A DNA stretch of 64,000 bases from Desulfovibrio desulfuricans (lineage in GTDB: Bacteria > Desulfobacterota > Desulfovibrionia > Desulfovibrionales > Desulfovibrionaceae): positions 124,001 to 188,000 of the forward strand of contig NZ_JANFYZ010000006.1 in NCBI RefSeq assembly GCF_024460775.1, given 5' to 3'. Both the position numbers and the translations under genes were made by a program. Shown here in pieces: positions 1 to 9,134 of the stretch (within the stretch, counting starts at the first letter, position 1; every line of letters starts with the position of its first letter). The notes under the pieces were generated by a model, which made no database searches, was not told where the DNA came from, and was given only the letters and a program-made list of their open reading frames with translations.

Positions 1-563
1 GCAATCCAGGTTTTTGGCGTTATGTCGCCGTAGCCGATGGTGAGGATGGTCACGTAGCTGAAATAAAACAGATCGTTAATGGCCTGATCGCCCGGCCCCA
101 GCCCGGAAAAAGAACCCGGCTGGTGGAATTCAATGGTCAGGAACACGAAATAGCCGCAATAGCCAATGAGCAGCAAACCGCACACCGCAGCATACACAAT
201 CTTGGTAGTAACCATCTGCGCATGGGATATTTGCCGGAAGACTTCAAACATTATGCTGCCGAAAAAACACAGATAGAGCATCAGGGTTTCTTCTTTCAGG
301 CTATCGATAAAGAACAGATCCAGGGCGCGGCCCACAATGAGCAGCGCGCCGAAAAACAGAGCAAGGCGCATAATGCGCGGCCTGAATTCAAAAAGCACAA
401 GGGCCGCAAGCAGCTGGATTGGCAGATAGATTGCCTGCGCAATGCCACGGTAGATGTTGTCCGGAAACAGGATGTTCAGGATAAACACGCACCACAGCGA
501 GAGCATGAGCAACTCAAAGCGGATTCCATAAAGTCGGGCGCGCATGGCTCGTAGTTTCAGCAT
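1..563 (-). CDS. Two-TM/Kv-like potassium channel protein, partial (C-terminus off the window)
   Basis: The minus strand reads open from an ATG at 563 to the window edge, giving about 187 residues without a stop. A GAGGA ribosome site sits four bases before the ATG. Several hydrophobic segments are followed by a pore helix and the selectivity filter TIGYGD at about residues 175–180, which is the K+ channel signature. The missing part would be the last membrane helix and any cytoplasmic regulatory domain, so the gating type cannot be stated. The gene is divergent from the exported protein gene at 725. The family assignment is firm; the ion is inferred from the filter. Confidence 0.85.
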   Translation of the reverse strand, partial: MLKLRAMRARLYGIRFELLMLSLWCVFILNILFPDNIYRGIAQAIYLPIQLLAALVLFEFRPRIMRLALFFGALLIVGRALDLFFIDSLKEETLMLYLCFFGSIMFEVFRQISHAQMVTTKIVYAAVCGLLLIGYCGYFVFLTIEFHQPGSFSGLGPGDQAINDLFYFSYVTILTIGYGDITPKTWI

Positions 564-724
564 ACTATCCTCATCGCGCGCATACTACAGGTATGAATCT
601 TCCCCGGCAAGAGGGCGCGCGCTCCTATCGCGCAGATATCCGCCAGGTATCCGCAGCATAGCGTGTGGACAGGCGGGAAGGAGAGCCGTACACTCCGGCA
701 TCCTGGAATGTAACGGAGATTGCC

Positions 725-1216
725 ATGCCCCAGAATTTTATCCGGCTTGTTATGCGGGGCTTGCCCCTGATTGTGCTGACGGTTCTGCTTGCAGTGCAGG
801 CGCAGGCCGCGCCCCTGACAACGAAATATTACAGCCTTGATCTGCCTGCGGACTGGGTAGTGGTGAACGGCCCCACCAAGGTGCAGGAAGCCGTGCAGGT
901 CGTGATGGGGCAGAAGGAGCACAAAAGTTCTGCGCTCATCATTGTGGGGCCTGCCAACTCTGGCGAGGCCGAGCAGGCCGCCAGGGGCAATGCCAAACGC
1001 TTGCAGGGCTCGACGCCTGTTCTTCGCAGCAATGGCCAGTGGGAATTTACCTTTGAGCAAAAGGGCGTGAAGGGCTACGGCATTGTGCGTGAGGATGCGC
1101 AGTCCAAACTTTTGCTCATGCTTGTGATCAGCGGCGATGCGCGCATGGCAAACTTTGTGTACAGCATGCGCGGCCCATACCGGGCCTTGATGCCGCAACC
1201 GCCGCAGCTTCCCTGA
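725..1216 (+). CDS. Exported hypothetical protein
   Basis: A 163-residue protein. I chose the ATG at 725 because GGAG lies seven bases upstream and because it begins a clean signal peptide: a charged start, a Leu/Val-rich core, then an AQA-AP cleavage site near residue 28. The longer reading from 665 would place 20 unlikely residues before this. The mature part is a small alpha/beta-looking domain with no cysteines and no motif I recognise. It is probably periplasmic. It is a single gene closed by a terminator just downstream. Confidence 0.7.
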   Translation: MPQNFIRLVMRGLPLIVLTVLLAVQAQAAPLTTKYYSLDLPADWVVVNGPTKVQEAVQVVMGQKEHKSSALIIVGPANSGEAEQAARGNAKRLQGSTPVLRSNGQWEFTFEQKGVKGYGIVREDAQSKLLLMLVISGDARMANFVYSMRGPYRALMPQPPQLP

Positions 1217-1238
1217 TGTGCAATTTTTATGATTTCGG

Positions 1239-1264
1239 GCCGTCCGTATGGGCGGCTTTTTTTA
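1239..1264 (+). terminator. Rho-independent terminator
   Basis: A seven-base stem (GCCGTCC with GGGCGGC, one G-T pair) around a four-base loop is followed by a run of T. It lies 23 bases after the stop of the exported protein gene and ends that transcript. Confidence 0.8.
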
Positions 1265-1336
1265 TCTGAAATCCCAGTCAAGCGGGGATGCAAAAAAAGG
1301 ACTTGCGGATTACTCCGTAAGTCCTTTGATGTTTTG

Positions 1337-1412
1337 TGGAGCCCTTGAGCAGGATTGAACTGCTGACCTCATCCTTACCAAGGATGCACTCTACCGACTG
1401 AGCTACAAGGGC
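1337..1412 (-). tRNA. tRNA-Thr (anticodon GGT)
   Basis: Read on the minus strand, the 76 bases fold as a complete cloverleaf. A seven-pair acceptor stem starts GCCCTTG, the D arm contains GCTC…GAGT, the anticodon loop is TTGGTAA giving GGT, the T arm has TTCAATC, and the 3' end is an encoded TCCA. It reads threonine ACC/ACU codons. It stands alone, and no phage material abuts it. Confidence 0.97.
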
Positions 1413-1522
1413 GTAGCAACGAAGAAAGCTTCTATCCTAACCGTAGGTGATCGTCAAGTATTCCTGCGCAATTTTTTTATTTTTATGAAAAAGCACAGGG
1501 TTGGGAGGTAAAATCACCGGGA

Positions 1523-2116
1523 TTACGCTTTCAGCATTCCGTGGATGGCGCGAAAAAGCGCGCGCCGGGCCTGCGGGGAGGTGTTCTCCGCAGCTTCCTT
1601 GCGGGCGGCGAGGGTCATGGTCAGGAGTTCATCCTGACCTGGCAGAGCTCCCTTGCCCGATGCCTGCGCTTCTTCTGCGTCCTGCTCCGGCAGTGCCCTT
1701 GCGGTCAGCAGGGTTTCCACCAGGCCCGCAAGTTCGCCCTGGTCAGCTGTCAGCAGGCGGTCGCGCCACTGCTCCGCCTGATGCAGGGCTGCGGTGGCGG
1801 CGGCGGAAACCTCGCGGCGGGCATCCAGCATGGCGCGGATGGGCGCGGGGTCAATCTCGCGCATGACGCGGCCAATAAACTGCATCTGGCGGCGGCGGCC
1901 TTCGTGGTCGCCTATGCGGGCGTAAAGTTGCAGCGCTTCCCTGAGGTCTGCGGGCAGGTCAAGGTTTTTGACTTCCTGCGGGCCAAGGCGCGTCAGCTCT
2001 TCGCCCATGTTTTGCAGGGCAAGGCTCTGGCGTTTTTTTTCAGAGCGGCTGGGCGGCAAGTCAAAGCCTTCCGCCTCATCGCTGGATTTCCATTGGTACT
2101 GTTTTTTGCGCGGCAT
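1523..2116 (-). CDS. darP: DarP/YjgA family ribosome-associated protein
   Basis: A 197-residue basic, helical protein that matches the DUF615/YjgA (DarP) family. In E. coli this protein binds late 50S precursors and helps peptidyl-transferase-centre maturation. Family features seen are the N-terminal RKKQYQWKSSDEAEG-type stretch, the LPPSRSEKKR block (residues 21–30), and the LPLP/DLREAL region with IGRVMREID. Length is close to the usual 170–190. GGAG lies before the ATG. It follows the prenyltransferase by 10 bases, so it is probably the last gene of a three-gene minus-strand operon. Confidence 0.85.
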   Translation of the reverse strand: MPRKKQYQWKSSDEAEGFDLPPSRSEKKRQSLALQNMGEELTRLGPQEVKNLDLPADLREALQLYARIGDHEGRRRQMQFIGRVMREIDPAPIRAMLDARREVSAAATAALHQAEQWRDRLLTADQGELAGLVETLLTARALPEQDAEEAQASGKGALPGQDELLTMTLAARKEAAENTSPQARRALFRAIHGMLKA

Positions 2117-2126
2117 TGCCTCTCCG

Positions 2127-3020
2127 TCAGATATAGATGCCCAGCAACACGCCAGCCAGTACGACCGGCGAAATGATGCCGTTAATGGTAAAAAAGGCCG
2201 TGTTCACGTGGCGCAGATCCTGCGGCTTCATGAGCCTGTGCTCCACAAGCAGCATGACGCTGATGCCGAACCACACCACGTACCAGGGCCAGGAAAGCCC
2301 GGCGGCAAAGCCCGCCAGCAGCAGAAAGATGGACGTCATGGCGTGCGAAAACGCGGCCAGCGTCAGGGCTGTATTCGGCCCGAAAGAAGCAGGCACGGAA
2401 TGCAGCTCAAAGGCCACGTCAAAATCCATGTCCTGAAACGCATAATAGATGTCAAATGCCGCTACCCAGAAAGTGACGGCCCAGAACAGCAGCACAGGCG
2501 CAAGGCCAAGGCTCGCGGGATTGACCGAGAGCCAGCCAGCAAGCGGGGCAAGACCCAGGGTCGCGCCCAGCCAGAAGTGGCACAGGGCCGTAAAGCGCTT
2601 GAGCAGACTGTAGATGGCCGCAAACAGCAGCGCAGGCACGGAAAGCCACAGGCAGACAGTGTTCAGCGCTGCGCAGGAGGCAATAAAGATAACTGCCATG
2701 AGCGCGCAGAAGGCCCATGTCTGCCCTTTGCTGATGACGCCCGTGACCAGGGGGCGGCCCTGCGTGCGCGGGTTGTCGCGGTCAAAGGGCAGATCTGCCA
2801 GCCGGTTGAAGGCCATGGCGAATGAGCGCGCCGCGATCATGCCGATGGTCAGAAAAATCAGGCTGCGCGCAGAGGGCAGGCCGCGTGCGGCCAATACCGC
2901 CCCTGCCCATGCGTAGGGCAGCGCAAAAATGGAATGCTCAATCTTGATCATCCGGCAAATGTCGCCAAACTGGCCAAAAGGCGTGGAAAGCCTCATGCCG
3001 GAACGCGGGAAAAAGCCCAT
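2127..3020 (-). CDS. mqnP: UbiA-like prenyltransferase (menaquinone biosynthesis, MqnP type)
   Basis: A 297-residue polytopic membrane protein of the UbiA superfamily. The first Asp-rich motif, NRLADLPFDRDNPRT, lies near residues 72–86, and a second Asp cluster (FDIYYAFQDMDFD) lies near 190–202. Both bind the Mg-diphosphate of the prenyl donor. Desulfovibrio makes menaquinone, and members of this subgroup prenylate the futalosine-pathway naphthoate intermediate; older annotations call it 4-hydroxybenzoate polyprenyltransferase. AAGGAG lies five bases before the ATG. It is cotranscribed with the MogA-like gene upstream and darP downstream. The family is certain; the substrate is inferred from organism and subfamily. 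Confidence 0.85.
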   Translation of the reverse strand: MGFFPRSGMRLSTPFGQFGDICRMIKIEHSIFALPYAWAGAVLAARGLPSARSLIFLTIGMIAARSFAMAFNRLADLPFDRDNPRTQGRPLVTGVISKGQTWAFCALMAVIFIASCAALNTVCLWLSVPALLFAAIYSLLKRFTALCHFWLGATLGLAPLAGWLSVNPASLGLAPVLLFWAVTFWVAAFDIYYAFQDMDFDVAFELHSVPASFGPNTALTLAAFSHAMTSIFLLLAGFAAGLSWPWYVVWFGISVMLLVEHRLMKPQDLRHVNTAFFTINGIISPVVLAGVLLGIYI

Positions 3021-3029
3021 GTTTTCTCC

Positions 3030-3863
3030 TTAACCGCCGCAGTCGGCGGGGTCGCCCTGCAATTTGGCAAGGGCGTGGGGCAGGGCGGGCAGTACGGCGG
3101 CAAGGTTTTCCACAACGGCCTTGCGGCTGCCCGGCAGGTTGATGATGATGCTTTGCCCCAGCGCGCCCGCAGCCGCGCGCGAAATAACCGCGTGGGGCGT
3201 TTTGGCAAGGCTGGCGGCCAGCATGGCCTGAGTAAAGCCCGGCAAGGGCGTATCGAGCAGGGCGGCAGTGGTTTGCGGCGTAATATCGCGCGCCGAAAGC
3301 CCGGTGCCGCCGGTGGTGCATATAAGGTCAAAACCCTGGCTCAGGGCAAGCTCCGTCAGCAGGGCGCGCAGTTGCGCGGCTTCATCCGGCAGCAAAAATC
3401 CCTGGCTGTGGCTCAGCGGCATGGCGGAGCCGACCATTTCAGCAATGGCGGGGCCGCTCAAATCCAGCCGCTGGCCGCGCGCGCCTTTGTCCGACAGGGT
3501 TATCCATGCAAGGCTGTAGCCGGTTTTTCTGGCGGTTACTTCCAGCGGGCCTTCGGGCAGATCAGTCAGGGCGGTCAACAGCAGGCACTGCACCGCGTGG
3601 CTTGCCTGCCACGGTTCCTCACCATTGCCGCCGGGGTTTGCCGTGTTGGGCGGCAGGGGCATCCAGGCGCGCCCCGTAACCTTGAGCAGGGCTGTGCCGC
3701 AGGCCCCGCAAAAGCATGTGCCCACCCGCAGGTGGGGCATTGCCCACGGCTCGGGCGTCATGAGGCCGTGACTGCGGCAAAAATCGGTATCCGTGGCGGC
3801 AACAGGCAGCAGGGGCAGACATTGGCCCCGCTTGCAGGCGTGTACGTGCAGCAGGATATTCAT
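3030..3863 (-). CDS. mog: MogA/MoaB-type molybdopterin adenylyltransferase with Cys-rich N-terminal extension
   Basis: A 277-residue protein. I start it at 3863 (GGAG six bases upstream); an upstream in-frame ATG at 4031 has no support. The C-terminal ~165 residues are a MoCF-binding domain: a TLSDKGARG start near residue 122, TTGGTGLSARD near 200, and the INLPGSRKAV loop near 247. This is the enzyme that adenylates molybdopterin before Mo or W insertion. The first ~115 residues are unusual and carry Cys10, 15, 29, 50, 52 and 55, which looks like a metal-binding module rather than a MOSC domain. It heads the operon with the prenyltransferase and darP. Confidence 0.8.
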   Translation of the reverse strand: MNILLHVHACKRGQCLPLLPVAATDTDFCRSHGLMTPEPWAMPHLRVGTCFCGACGTALLKVTGRAWMPLPPNTANPGGNGEEPWQASHAVQCLLLTALTDLPEGPLEVTARKTGYSLAWITLSDKGARGQRLDLSGPAIAEMVGSAMPLSHSQGFLLPDEAAQLRALLTELALSQGFDLICTTGGTGLSARDITPQTTAALLDTPLPGFTQAMLAASLAKTPHAVISRAAAGALGQSIIINLPGSRKAVVENLAAVLPALPHALAKLQGDPADCGG

Positions 3864-4076
3864 ACGTTGCTCCGGGGAACTGGCCGATGGATGGTATCGG
3901 ATTGGAGTGGGCAATAGATTATTGTAGCCGCAAGCGCAATGGGTTACAAGTCCGATACGCGCCTGCGTTTGCGCAGCCAGCGAGGCCTTTCGCCCGCGCA
4001 TGCCGCGTCCGCCGCTTAGGCGGCCCCCCAACGCTGCACGGCAGCGTCATTCCCGTGTATTTTAAGGAGTATCCCC

Positions 4077-4580
4077 ATGAGTACCCGCAGCCAGGATCAG
4101 ACCCAGGACCTGAAGGTTCTTGGCACAGGCCGCCTTCAGTCCCCGGAGGGCGGCCCCAGCGTAGCCCTGCTGGAGGCCTTTCCCAACTGCTTTCCCCAGC
4201 GCCCGTATGTGATCAGCATCAGCTTTCCCGAATTTACCTCGCTCTGCCCGGTGACCGGCCAGCCCGACTGCGGCACCATCACGGTGGAGTACATTCCCGA
4301 TGAGCTGTGCGTGGAATCCAAGAGCTTCAAGCTCTATATGTTCGCCTTCCGCAATCACCAGTCGTTTATGGAAACCATCACCAACAACGTGCTGGAAGAC
4401 CTGCGCACCCTGCTCAATCCCTGCTGGTGCCGGGTCAAGGGGCTGTTTGCGCCGCGCGGCGGCACGCGTATCCACGTGTTTGCCGAAACTTTCAAGGATA
4501 CCATGCCCGAAGAGCAGAATCGCCTTGTGCGCGAAGCCGTGGCCGCGTGGAAGTCCGAACCCGATCCGCACCGCCCGTAG
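4077..4580 (+). CDS. queF: NADPH-dependent 7-cyano-7-deazaguanine reductase (QueF)
   Basis: A 167-residue unimodular QueF. It reduces preQ0 to preQ1 in queuosine synthesis. Visible landmarks are Cys57 in FTSLCPVTGQPDCG, which forms the thioimide with substrate, Asp64 as the proton donor, and the family motif ESKSFK at residues 80–85 that binds NADPH, followed by the FRNHQSFME block. Length suits the YkvM-type subfamily. AAGGAG precedes the ATG. The gene stands alone; I looked for a preQ1 riboswitch in the upstream 213 bases and could not recognise one. Confidence 0.95.
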   Translation: MSTRSQDQTQDLKVLGTGRLQSPEGGPSVALLEAFPNCFPQRPYVISISFPEFTSLCPVTGQPDCGTITVEYIPDELCVESKSFKLYMFAFRNHQSFMETITNNVLEDLRTLLNPCWCRVKGLFAPRGGTRIHVFAETFKDTMPEEQNRLVREAVAAWKSEPDPHRP

Positions 4581-4593
4581 TTGCGACTCGTTT

Positions 4594-4655
4594 GCTCCCG
4601 GCGGCACCAAGGGCTGTTAAAAGCCCAGTGCCGCCGGGAGCGGAAATTTTTGTTG
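4594..4655 (+). terminator. Long-stem intrinsic terminator after queF
   Basis: A 14-base perfect inverted repeat (GCTCCCGGCGGCAC at 4594–4607 with its complement at 4628–4641) encloses a smaller GGGCT/AGCCC hairpin. A short AAATTTTTG tract follows. It is 13 bases after the queF stop. Confidence 0.8.
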
Positions 4656-4753
4656 CAGGCAGCTTGCTTTCACGTGTTTTGACAAGCGCCCCCAGAACTG
4701 CCCAGCGGTGCGCTGCCCTGCCCTGATTTTTTGCAAGGCTGAAACGAGGAATA

Positions 4754-6511
4754 ATGAGCGCTTCTGAAAGCGGCTGCGCGCACGGCAAAGGTGGTGAATC
4801 CCCTTCGTCTTGCGCTTCCGGCCCTGCCGAGCACGGCCCCGGGTATTCTGGCGGCATCGCGCGCACGGCGGCTCTTTTGGGCGGCTTTGCCCTTGTTTCG
4901 CGTGTGCTCGGCCTTTTGCGCGATATGAGCATGGCCTGGCTTGTGGGCGGCGGCGCTGCCGCCGATGCGCTGGTGGCTGCCATGCGGCTGCCCCATGTGC
5001 TGCGCCGCATGCTGGGCGAAGGCTCGCTTTCCATGACGCTGACGGCAAGCCTTGTGCATCTGGAGCGTATGGGCGCATCACCCGGTCATGCCGTGGCGGC
5101 GGAGCGCAGCCGCAGCATGCGCCTGCTGGCCCGCGCCCTGGCTGTGAGGCTTGGCCTTGTGCTGACCCTGCTCACAGTGCTTGGGCTGGTGGCCACCCCG
5201 TGGCTTACGGATATTCTGGCTCCCGGTTTTTGTGGGCCGGAACGGCAGGAGGCCATATACCTGCTGCGTATCTGCCTGCCCTATACGCTGGCGGCTGGTA
5301 TGGCGGCTATGGGCATGGCTCTTTTGCACAGCCTTGGCGTGTTCTGGCTGCCCGCTGTTTCTCCTGCCCTGTTCAATATTGTCATTCTGTGTTTTGCAGG
5401 GGCGGCTGCCCTGGGCCTGCTGCCTGCGGCTCCGGCTCTGGCCGTGGGCATGCTTTGCGGTGGAGTCGCACAGTGGCTGGCGCAGTGGCTGGCCGTGCGG
5501 CGTTTGTTGCCGCTGCATAATGCCGGGCCTGCCGATGGGCCGGATGCAGCGCCGGGCAGTGAGAGCAGGGATGCATCCACGCTGCACAGCCGCGCGGCAT
5601 CCCTCGCCTGGAACTGCATTGGCCGTCTGCCCGCGGGCCTGCTTGGGGCATCCGCACCGCAGCTTGCCATGCTGGCCGCCATGTCTCTGGCGTCCAGCCT
5701 TGGCCGGGGGCAGGTGGCTGCCCTTTACTATGCCGAACGGCTGCTTGAACTGCCCCTTGGACTGGTGGGCGTGTGTCTGGGCATGGCAAGCCTGCCCACT
5801 TTGAGCCGCCTTGCCGCTGCCAGAGAATTTTCGCTCTTTTCAGATCAGTTGCGTACGGCCCTGCGTTTGACCCTGCTGTTGAGCCTGCCCGCCGCCGCAG
5901 GATTGTGGGCTGTGGGGCCGCGCTTGGTGGAAGGCCTGCTGCGGCACGGAGCCTTTGGCGACAATGCCGCCTACGAAACTGGCCTTGCTCTGTGGGCCTA
6001 CTTGCCGGGGCTGCCGGCCTTTGCCGTCAACCGTTCCCTGCTGGCAGCCTGCAACGCGCTGGGCGAGGTGCGGCGTACGGCAGTCAGCGCCGTATGGGCC
6101 GTGGTTGCTACGCTTGCGGTCGGGGGCGCACTGGTCCATAGTCTTTCGGGCAGTCTTGGCGTCATGGCTCCAGCACTGGCCGTGAGCCTTGGCCTGTGGC
6201 TGCAATGCGGCCTGTTGCTGTGCATTATGGGCAGGGCGTTGAAAAAAAGTTCCGCTGGCGCGGCATCTGCCAGCGTTTGCCTGCCCCCGGCGGGGGCGGT
6301 GCTGCGGCAATGCGCCGCTGCTGCGGCCACGGCCCTTGCCGCATGGCAATTGCTGAATCAGTTGGACGGGCGCGGCATATGGCTGGGGATTGCCCTTGCC
6401 ATCATTGGCGGCGCAACGGCCTGGGCTTTTTGTCTGTTTGTTCTGCGCGATGCTGACGCCCTTGCGGCTGCCCGCGCACTGGCGCACCGTCTGCATGGCA
6501 GGCCACACTAA
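4754..6511 (+). CDS. murJ: Lipid II flippase MurJ (MviN)
   Basis: A 585-residue polytopic membrane protein of the MOP superfamily. It moves lipid II across the inner membrane for peptidoglycan synthesis. The typical N-terminal block SRVLGLLRDM(S) with the following ADAL…RLPHVLRRMLGEGSL is seen at about residues 50–98; it contains the conserved Arg residues of the central cavity. About 14 hydrophobic segments follow. A Ser/Cys-rich 30-residue N-terminal tail is longer than usual. GAGGAATA precedes the ATG. It starts a plus-strand series with the sensor-like protein and ftsY, with short gaps. Confidence 0.93.
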   Translation: MSASESGCAHGKGGESPSSCASGPAEHGPGYSGGIARTAALLGGFALVSRVLGLLRDMSMAWLVGGGAAADALVAAMRLPHVLRRMLGEGSLSMTLTASLVHLERMGASPGHAVAAERSRSMRLLARALAVRLGLVLTLLTVLGLVATPWLTDILAPGFCGPERQEAIYLLRICLPYTLAAGMAAMGMALLHSLGVFWLPAVSPALFNIVILCFAGAAALGLLPAAPALAVGMLCGGVAQWLAQWLAVRRLLPLHNAGPADGPDAAPGSESRDASTLHSRAASLAWNCIGRLPAGLLGASAPQLAMLAAMSLASSLGRGQVAALYYAERLLELPLGLVGVCLGMASLPTLSRLAAAREFSLFSDQLRTALRLTLLLSLPAAAGLWAVGPRLVEGLLRHGAFGDNAAYETGLALWAYLPGLPAFAVNRSLLAACNALGEVRRTAVSAVWAVVATLAVGGALVHSLSGSLGVMAPALAVSLGLWLQCGLLLCIMGRALKKSSAGAASASVCLPPAGAVLRQCAAAAATALAAWQLLNQLDGRGIWLGIALAIIGGATAWAFCLFVLRDADALAAARALAHRLHGRPH

Positions 6512-6530
6512 CAGTAAGGAGCGCGGGAGC

Positions 6531-7694
6531 GTGTTTCTCGCGGCAAAGCATATGCCCAATATCTCACACGTTCTGCGCCGCAGGCTTGCCCTGGCTGTTT
6601 GGGTGGCGGCATTGCTGCTGTTCCTGCTGCTTGGCGTCTGGAACGTCAACGAGGACAGGCAGGAGGCGGAAAACCGCCTTGGCAGCGAGGCCGGACGTAC
6701 CGCAGCGCAACTGGCGGCCCTGCTTTCCCTGCCAGCCTGGGAGCTGGACGAACTGACCGCCCGCACAATCGTTATGGCGGCCATGACCGATGAATCCATT
6801 TACGCCATCAAGGTGCAGACGCCGCGTGGCATGCTGGAAGGGCAGCGGCGCAACTACCAGTGGGAACCCATTCCCTGGGACGATGAAATTGCGGAAAACA
6901 GCGTGCAGGGCATGAATCCGCTCAAGATGGAAGGCCGCCCCGTGGGCTCGGTGGAAGTGTACCTTTCGCCCCGCATCACTGATGAAGATCTGGCCCAGAA
7001 GGCCCGGCGGGAAGTGGCACGCTTTTGTCTTTCCGCCCTGTTTTCAACCCTGGTCTTGCTGGCCCTGCTCTGGCACTGGGGCGATCTGGCGCGCCTGAAA
7101 GCCTTGTTGCTGGAGCGTACTGCGCCGCGCGGCACTGCGGCGTCCGGCGAACCTGCTGCTGATTCCACCCCTGCGGCATCAATGGAACCCGGCCTTGCAG
7201 ATATTTTTGAATCAGGCTCCGCTTGCGACAGCGCCGCCCCCGGTCATGCGCCCTCACCGCAGCCAGCCGCCGAAGCGCAGGGCAGGAGCATCGCGCCCCT
7301 GAGCGAAGATATCGCAGCCGGGGCAGTTGTGAGCGCCGAGCTTGGGCGGGCTTTTTTGTTGCGCCGCCCGGAAGCCTGGCGCGTTACGGCGGGCATGTTC
7401 GGCAGAACGTTTGCCCCTGCCCCTGATTTGCTGCTGCGCCTCTATGCGCTGGAAGACGCGGACAACCTGTGCCGCCTGGGGCGGATTCTTGAAAAAGCAG
7501 CGCCCTGCGTGGGCGCGGAGCGGCTGGCCTCTGCCGCGCATGCGATGCAGTGGGCCGTAAATGATTCGGACGCAGCCTCTGCGGCTCAGGCCGTGGAAGA
7601 ATGCGTGCTGGCGCTGCGCGAAGTACTGGGCGCGCTGGAAGGGCAAACGGCCCGCAAGGAAAGCAAGCCCTCGGTGCAAGAGGGCGGAAGATAA
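6531..7694 (+). CDS. Sensor-like membrane protein of unknown function
   Basis: About 387 residues. I favour a GTG start at 6531, which has AAGGAG nine bases upstream; the ATG at 6552 lacks a ribosome site. Layout: a short cytoplasmic tail, a TM helix (about residues 15–35), a periplasmic domain of ~140 residues with the look of a small ligand-sensing or Cache-like fold, a second TM near 170–187, then an Ala/Pro-rich linker and a C-terminal helical domain of ~110 residues. No kinase, HAMP, GGDEF or methyl-accepting motif is visible. It lies between murJ and ftsY. A role in envelope sensing is only inference. Confidence 0.7.
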   Translation: MFLAAKHMPNISHVLRRRLALAVWVAALLLFLLLGVWNVNEDRQEAENRLGSEAGRTAAQLAALLSLPAWELDELTARTIVMAAMTDESIYAIKVQTPRGMLEGQRRNYQWEPIPWDDEIAENSVQGMNPLKMEGRPVGSVEVYLSPRITDEDLAQKARREVARFCLSALFSTLVLLALLWHWGDLARLKALLLERTAPRGTAASGEPAADSTPAASMEPGLADIFESGSACDSAAPGHAPSPQPAAEAQGRSIAPLSEDIAAGAVVSAELGRAFLLRRPEAWRVTAGMFGRTFAPAPDLLLRLYALEDADNLCRLGRILEKAAPCVGAERLASAAHAMQWAVNDSDAASAAQAVEECVLALREVLGALEGQTARKESKPSVQEGGR

Positions 7695-7703
7695 GGAGAT
7701 CAT

Positions 7704-9077
7704 ATGGGTTTTTTCTCTGCCATAAAAAAGATGTTCGGCGGCGCGGAAGATGCGGCCAATGCGGCGCAGGAAGTGCCCGCAGAAATTGACGCAGCCGCAC
7801 CTAAATCCCTTGCAGAACCTGCTGCGAAACCAGCGGCAGAATCCGCTGCCCGGCCTTTTGCGGCATCTGCCGCTGATGAGGCTCTTACCCTGCGCCTGCG
7901 CGAGGCTGAGCCACGGCTTTCCGTATGGCTTGGTATTGTGCTTGAGGGCGTGGATGAAGCGGGCGACCTGCTGTGGCAGCGTCTGTTCTTCTTGCTGCGC
8001 GCCCTTGATGCCCCGGAGGCCGAAGCGCAGAACTTTGTGCGCGATTTTCAGGAATGGCTCACCCGCATGGATTATCGGCAGGTGGAGGAATTCCGCTCTG
8101 AATTACAGTACCGTCTGGCTCTCGCCCTTGATATGGAAGACGAAGAGGACGAGCGCAACCGCCTGTTTCTCAAGATCAGTCAGGGCCTTTCGCGCACCCG
8201 CGAGCAGTTTTCCAAGGGGCTGGACGCTCTCTTTGCCGGGCATGGCGAACTGGACGACGCCTTCTGGGAAGAGCTGGAAGAACTTTTTATCATGGCCGAT
8301 CTTGGCTACGAGCCTTCCATTGAACTGGTGGAACGCCTGAAAGAGCGCGCCCGCAAGGAAAAGGTGACGGAATCCGCCATGGTGCGCCAGTTGCTCATGG
8401 CTGAAGTGGAAGAAATCTTTCGCGCGCCGCGCCGCATTGCAGCCGTTAACCAGCCCGAAGTTGTGCTGATGATCGGCGTCAACGGCGTGGGCAAAACCAC
8501 CACCATTGCCAAGCTGGCCCACCGCGACCGCATGCAGGGCAAAAAGGTCATGATTGCCGCCGCAGATACCTTCCGCGCTGCCGCCATTGAGCAGTTGCAG
8601 GTTTGGGCTGGGCGCGTGGGCGCGCTGTTCCATGCGCGCACCGCCGGTTCCGACCCTGCCGCCGTGGCTTACGAGGCTATGGATCGCGCGCTTCAGGAAG
8701 GTGTGGACGTGCTCTATGTGGATACGGCTGGCCGCTTGCAGACCAAGGTCAACCTGATGGAAGAATTGAGCAAGATCCGTCAGGTACTGGGCAAAAAACA
8801 TGCGGGCGCGCCGCACCGCACCATTCTGGTGATTGACGCCACCACCGGGCAGAACGCCCTTTCGCAAACCAAACTGTTCAAGGAAGCTGCGGGCATTGAT
8901 GAACTCATCATCACCAAGCTCGACGGCACGGCCAAGGGCGGCGTAGCCATAGCCGTTGCCATGCAGCACCACCTGCCCATCACCTATGTGGGCCTTGGCG
9001 AAAAAATGGAAGACCTGCGCCCCTTTAGCGGCGAGGATTATGCCCGCGCCCTGCTGGGCGTGAAGGAAGACGCGTAG
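7704..9077 (+). CDS. ftsY: Signal recognition particle receptor FtsY
   Basis: A 457-residue SRP-type GTPase that docks SRP–ribosome complexes at the inner membrane. The acidic, Ala-rich N-terminal A domain spans roughly residues 1–150, then the helical N domain. The G domain carries GVNGVGKTTTIAKLA near 257, the DTFRAAA insertion-box motif near 289, DTAGR near 339 and TKLDGTAKGG near 403. It ends with the GEKMEDLRPF signature. AAGGAGATCAT precedes the ATG. It starts nine bases after the upstream membrane protein and is likely cotranscribed. Confidence 0.97.
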   Translation: MGFFSAIKKMFGGAEDAANAAQEVPAEIDAAAPKSLAEPAAKPAAESAARPFAASAADEALTLRLREAEPRLSVWLGIVLEGVDEAGDLLWQRLFFLLRALDAPEAEAQNFVRDFQEWLTRMDYRQVEEFRSELQYRLALALDMEDEEDERNRLFLKISQGLSRTREQFSKGLDALFAGHGELDDAFWEELEELFIMADLGYEPSIELVERLKERARKEKVTESAMVRQLLMAEVEEIFRAPRRIAAVNQPEVVLMIGVNGVGKTTTIAKLAHRDRMQGKKVMIAAADTFRAAAIEQLQVWAGRVGALFHARTAGSDPAAVAYEAMDRALQEGVDVLYVDTAGRLQTKVNLMEELSKIRQVLGKKHAGAPHRTILVIDATTGQNALSQTKLFKEAAGIDELIITKLDGTAKGGVAIAVAMQHHLPITYVGLGEKMEDLRPFSGEDYARALLGVKEDA

Positions 9078-9134
9078 GCCCGGTCAGGATTCAAACCTGC
9101 AATGCCGGCCCGATTGCCGGAAGCGGAGCATGCC

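Noticed and set aside
1337..1412. tRNA-Thr as attachment site for the phage-derived cluster
   Set aside because: It is over 13 kb away from the cluster, with intact core genes between and no repeated tRNA end noticed at the cluster border.
4032..4076. preQ1 riboswitch upstream of queF
   Set aside because: The upstream bases show no recognisable preQ1 aptamer; QueF regulation here is not evident.
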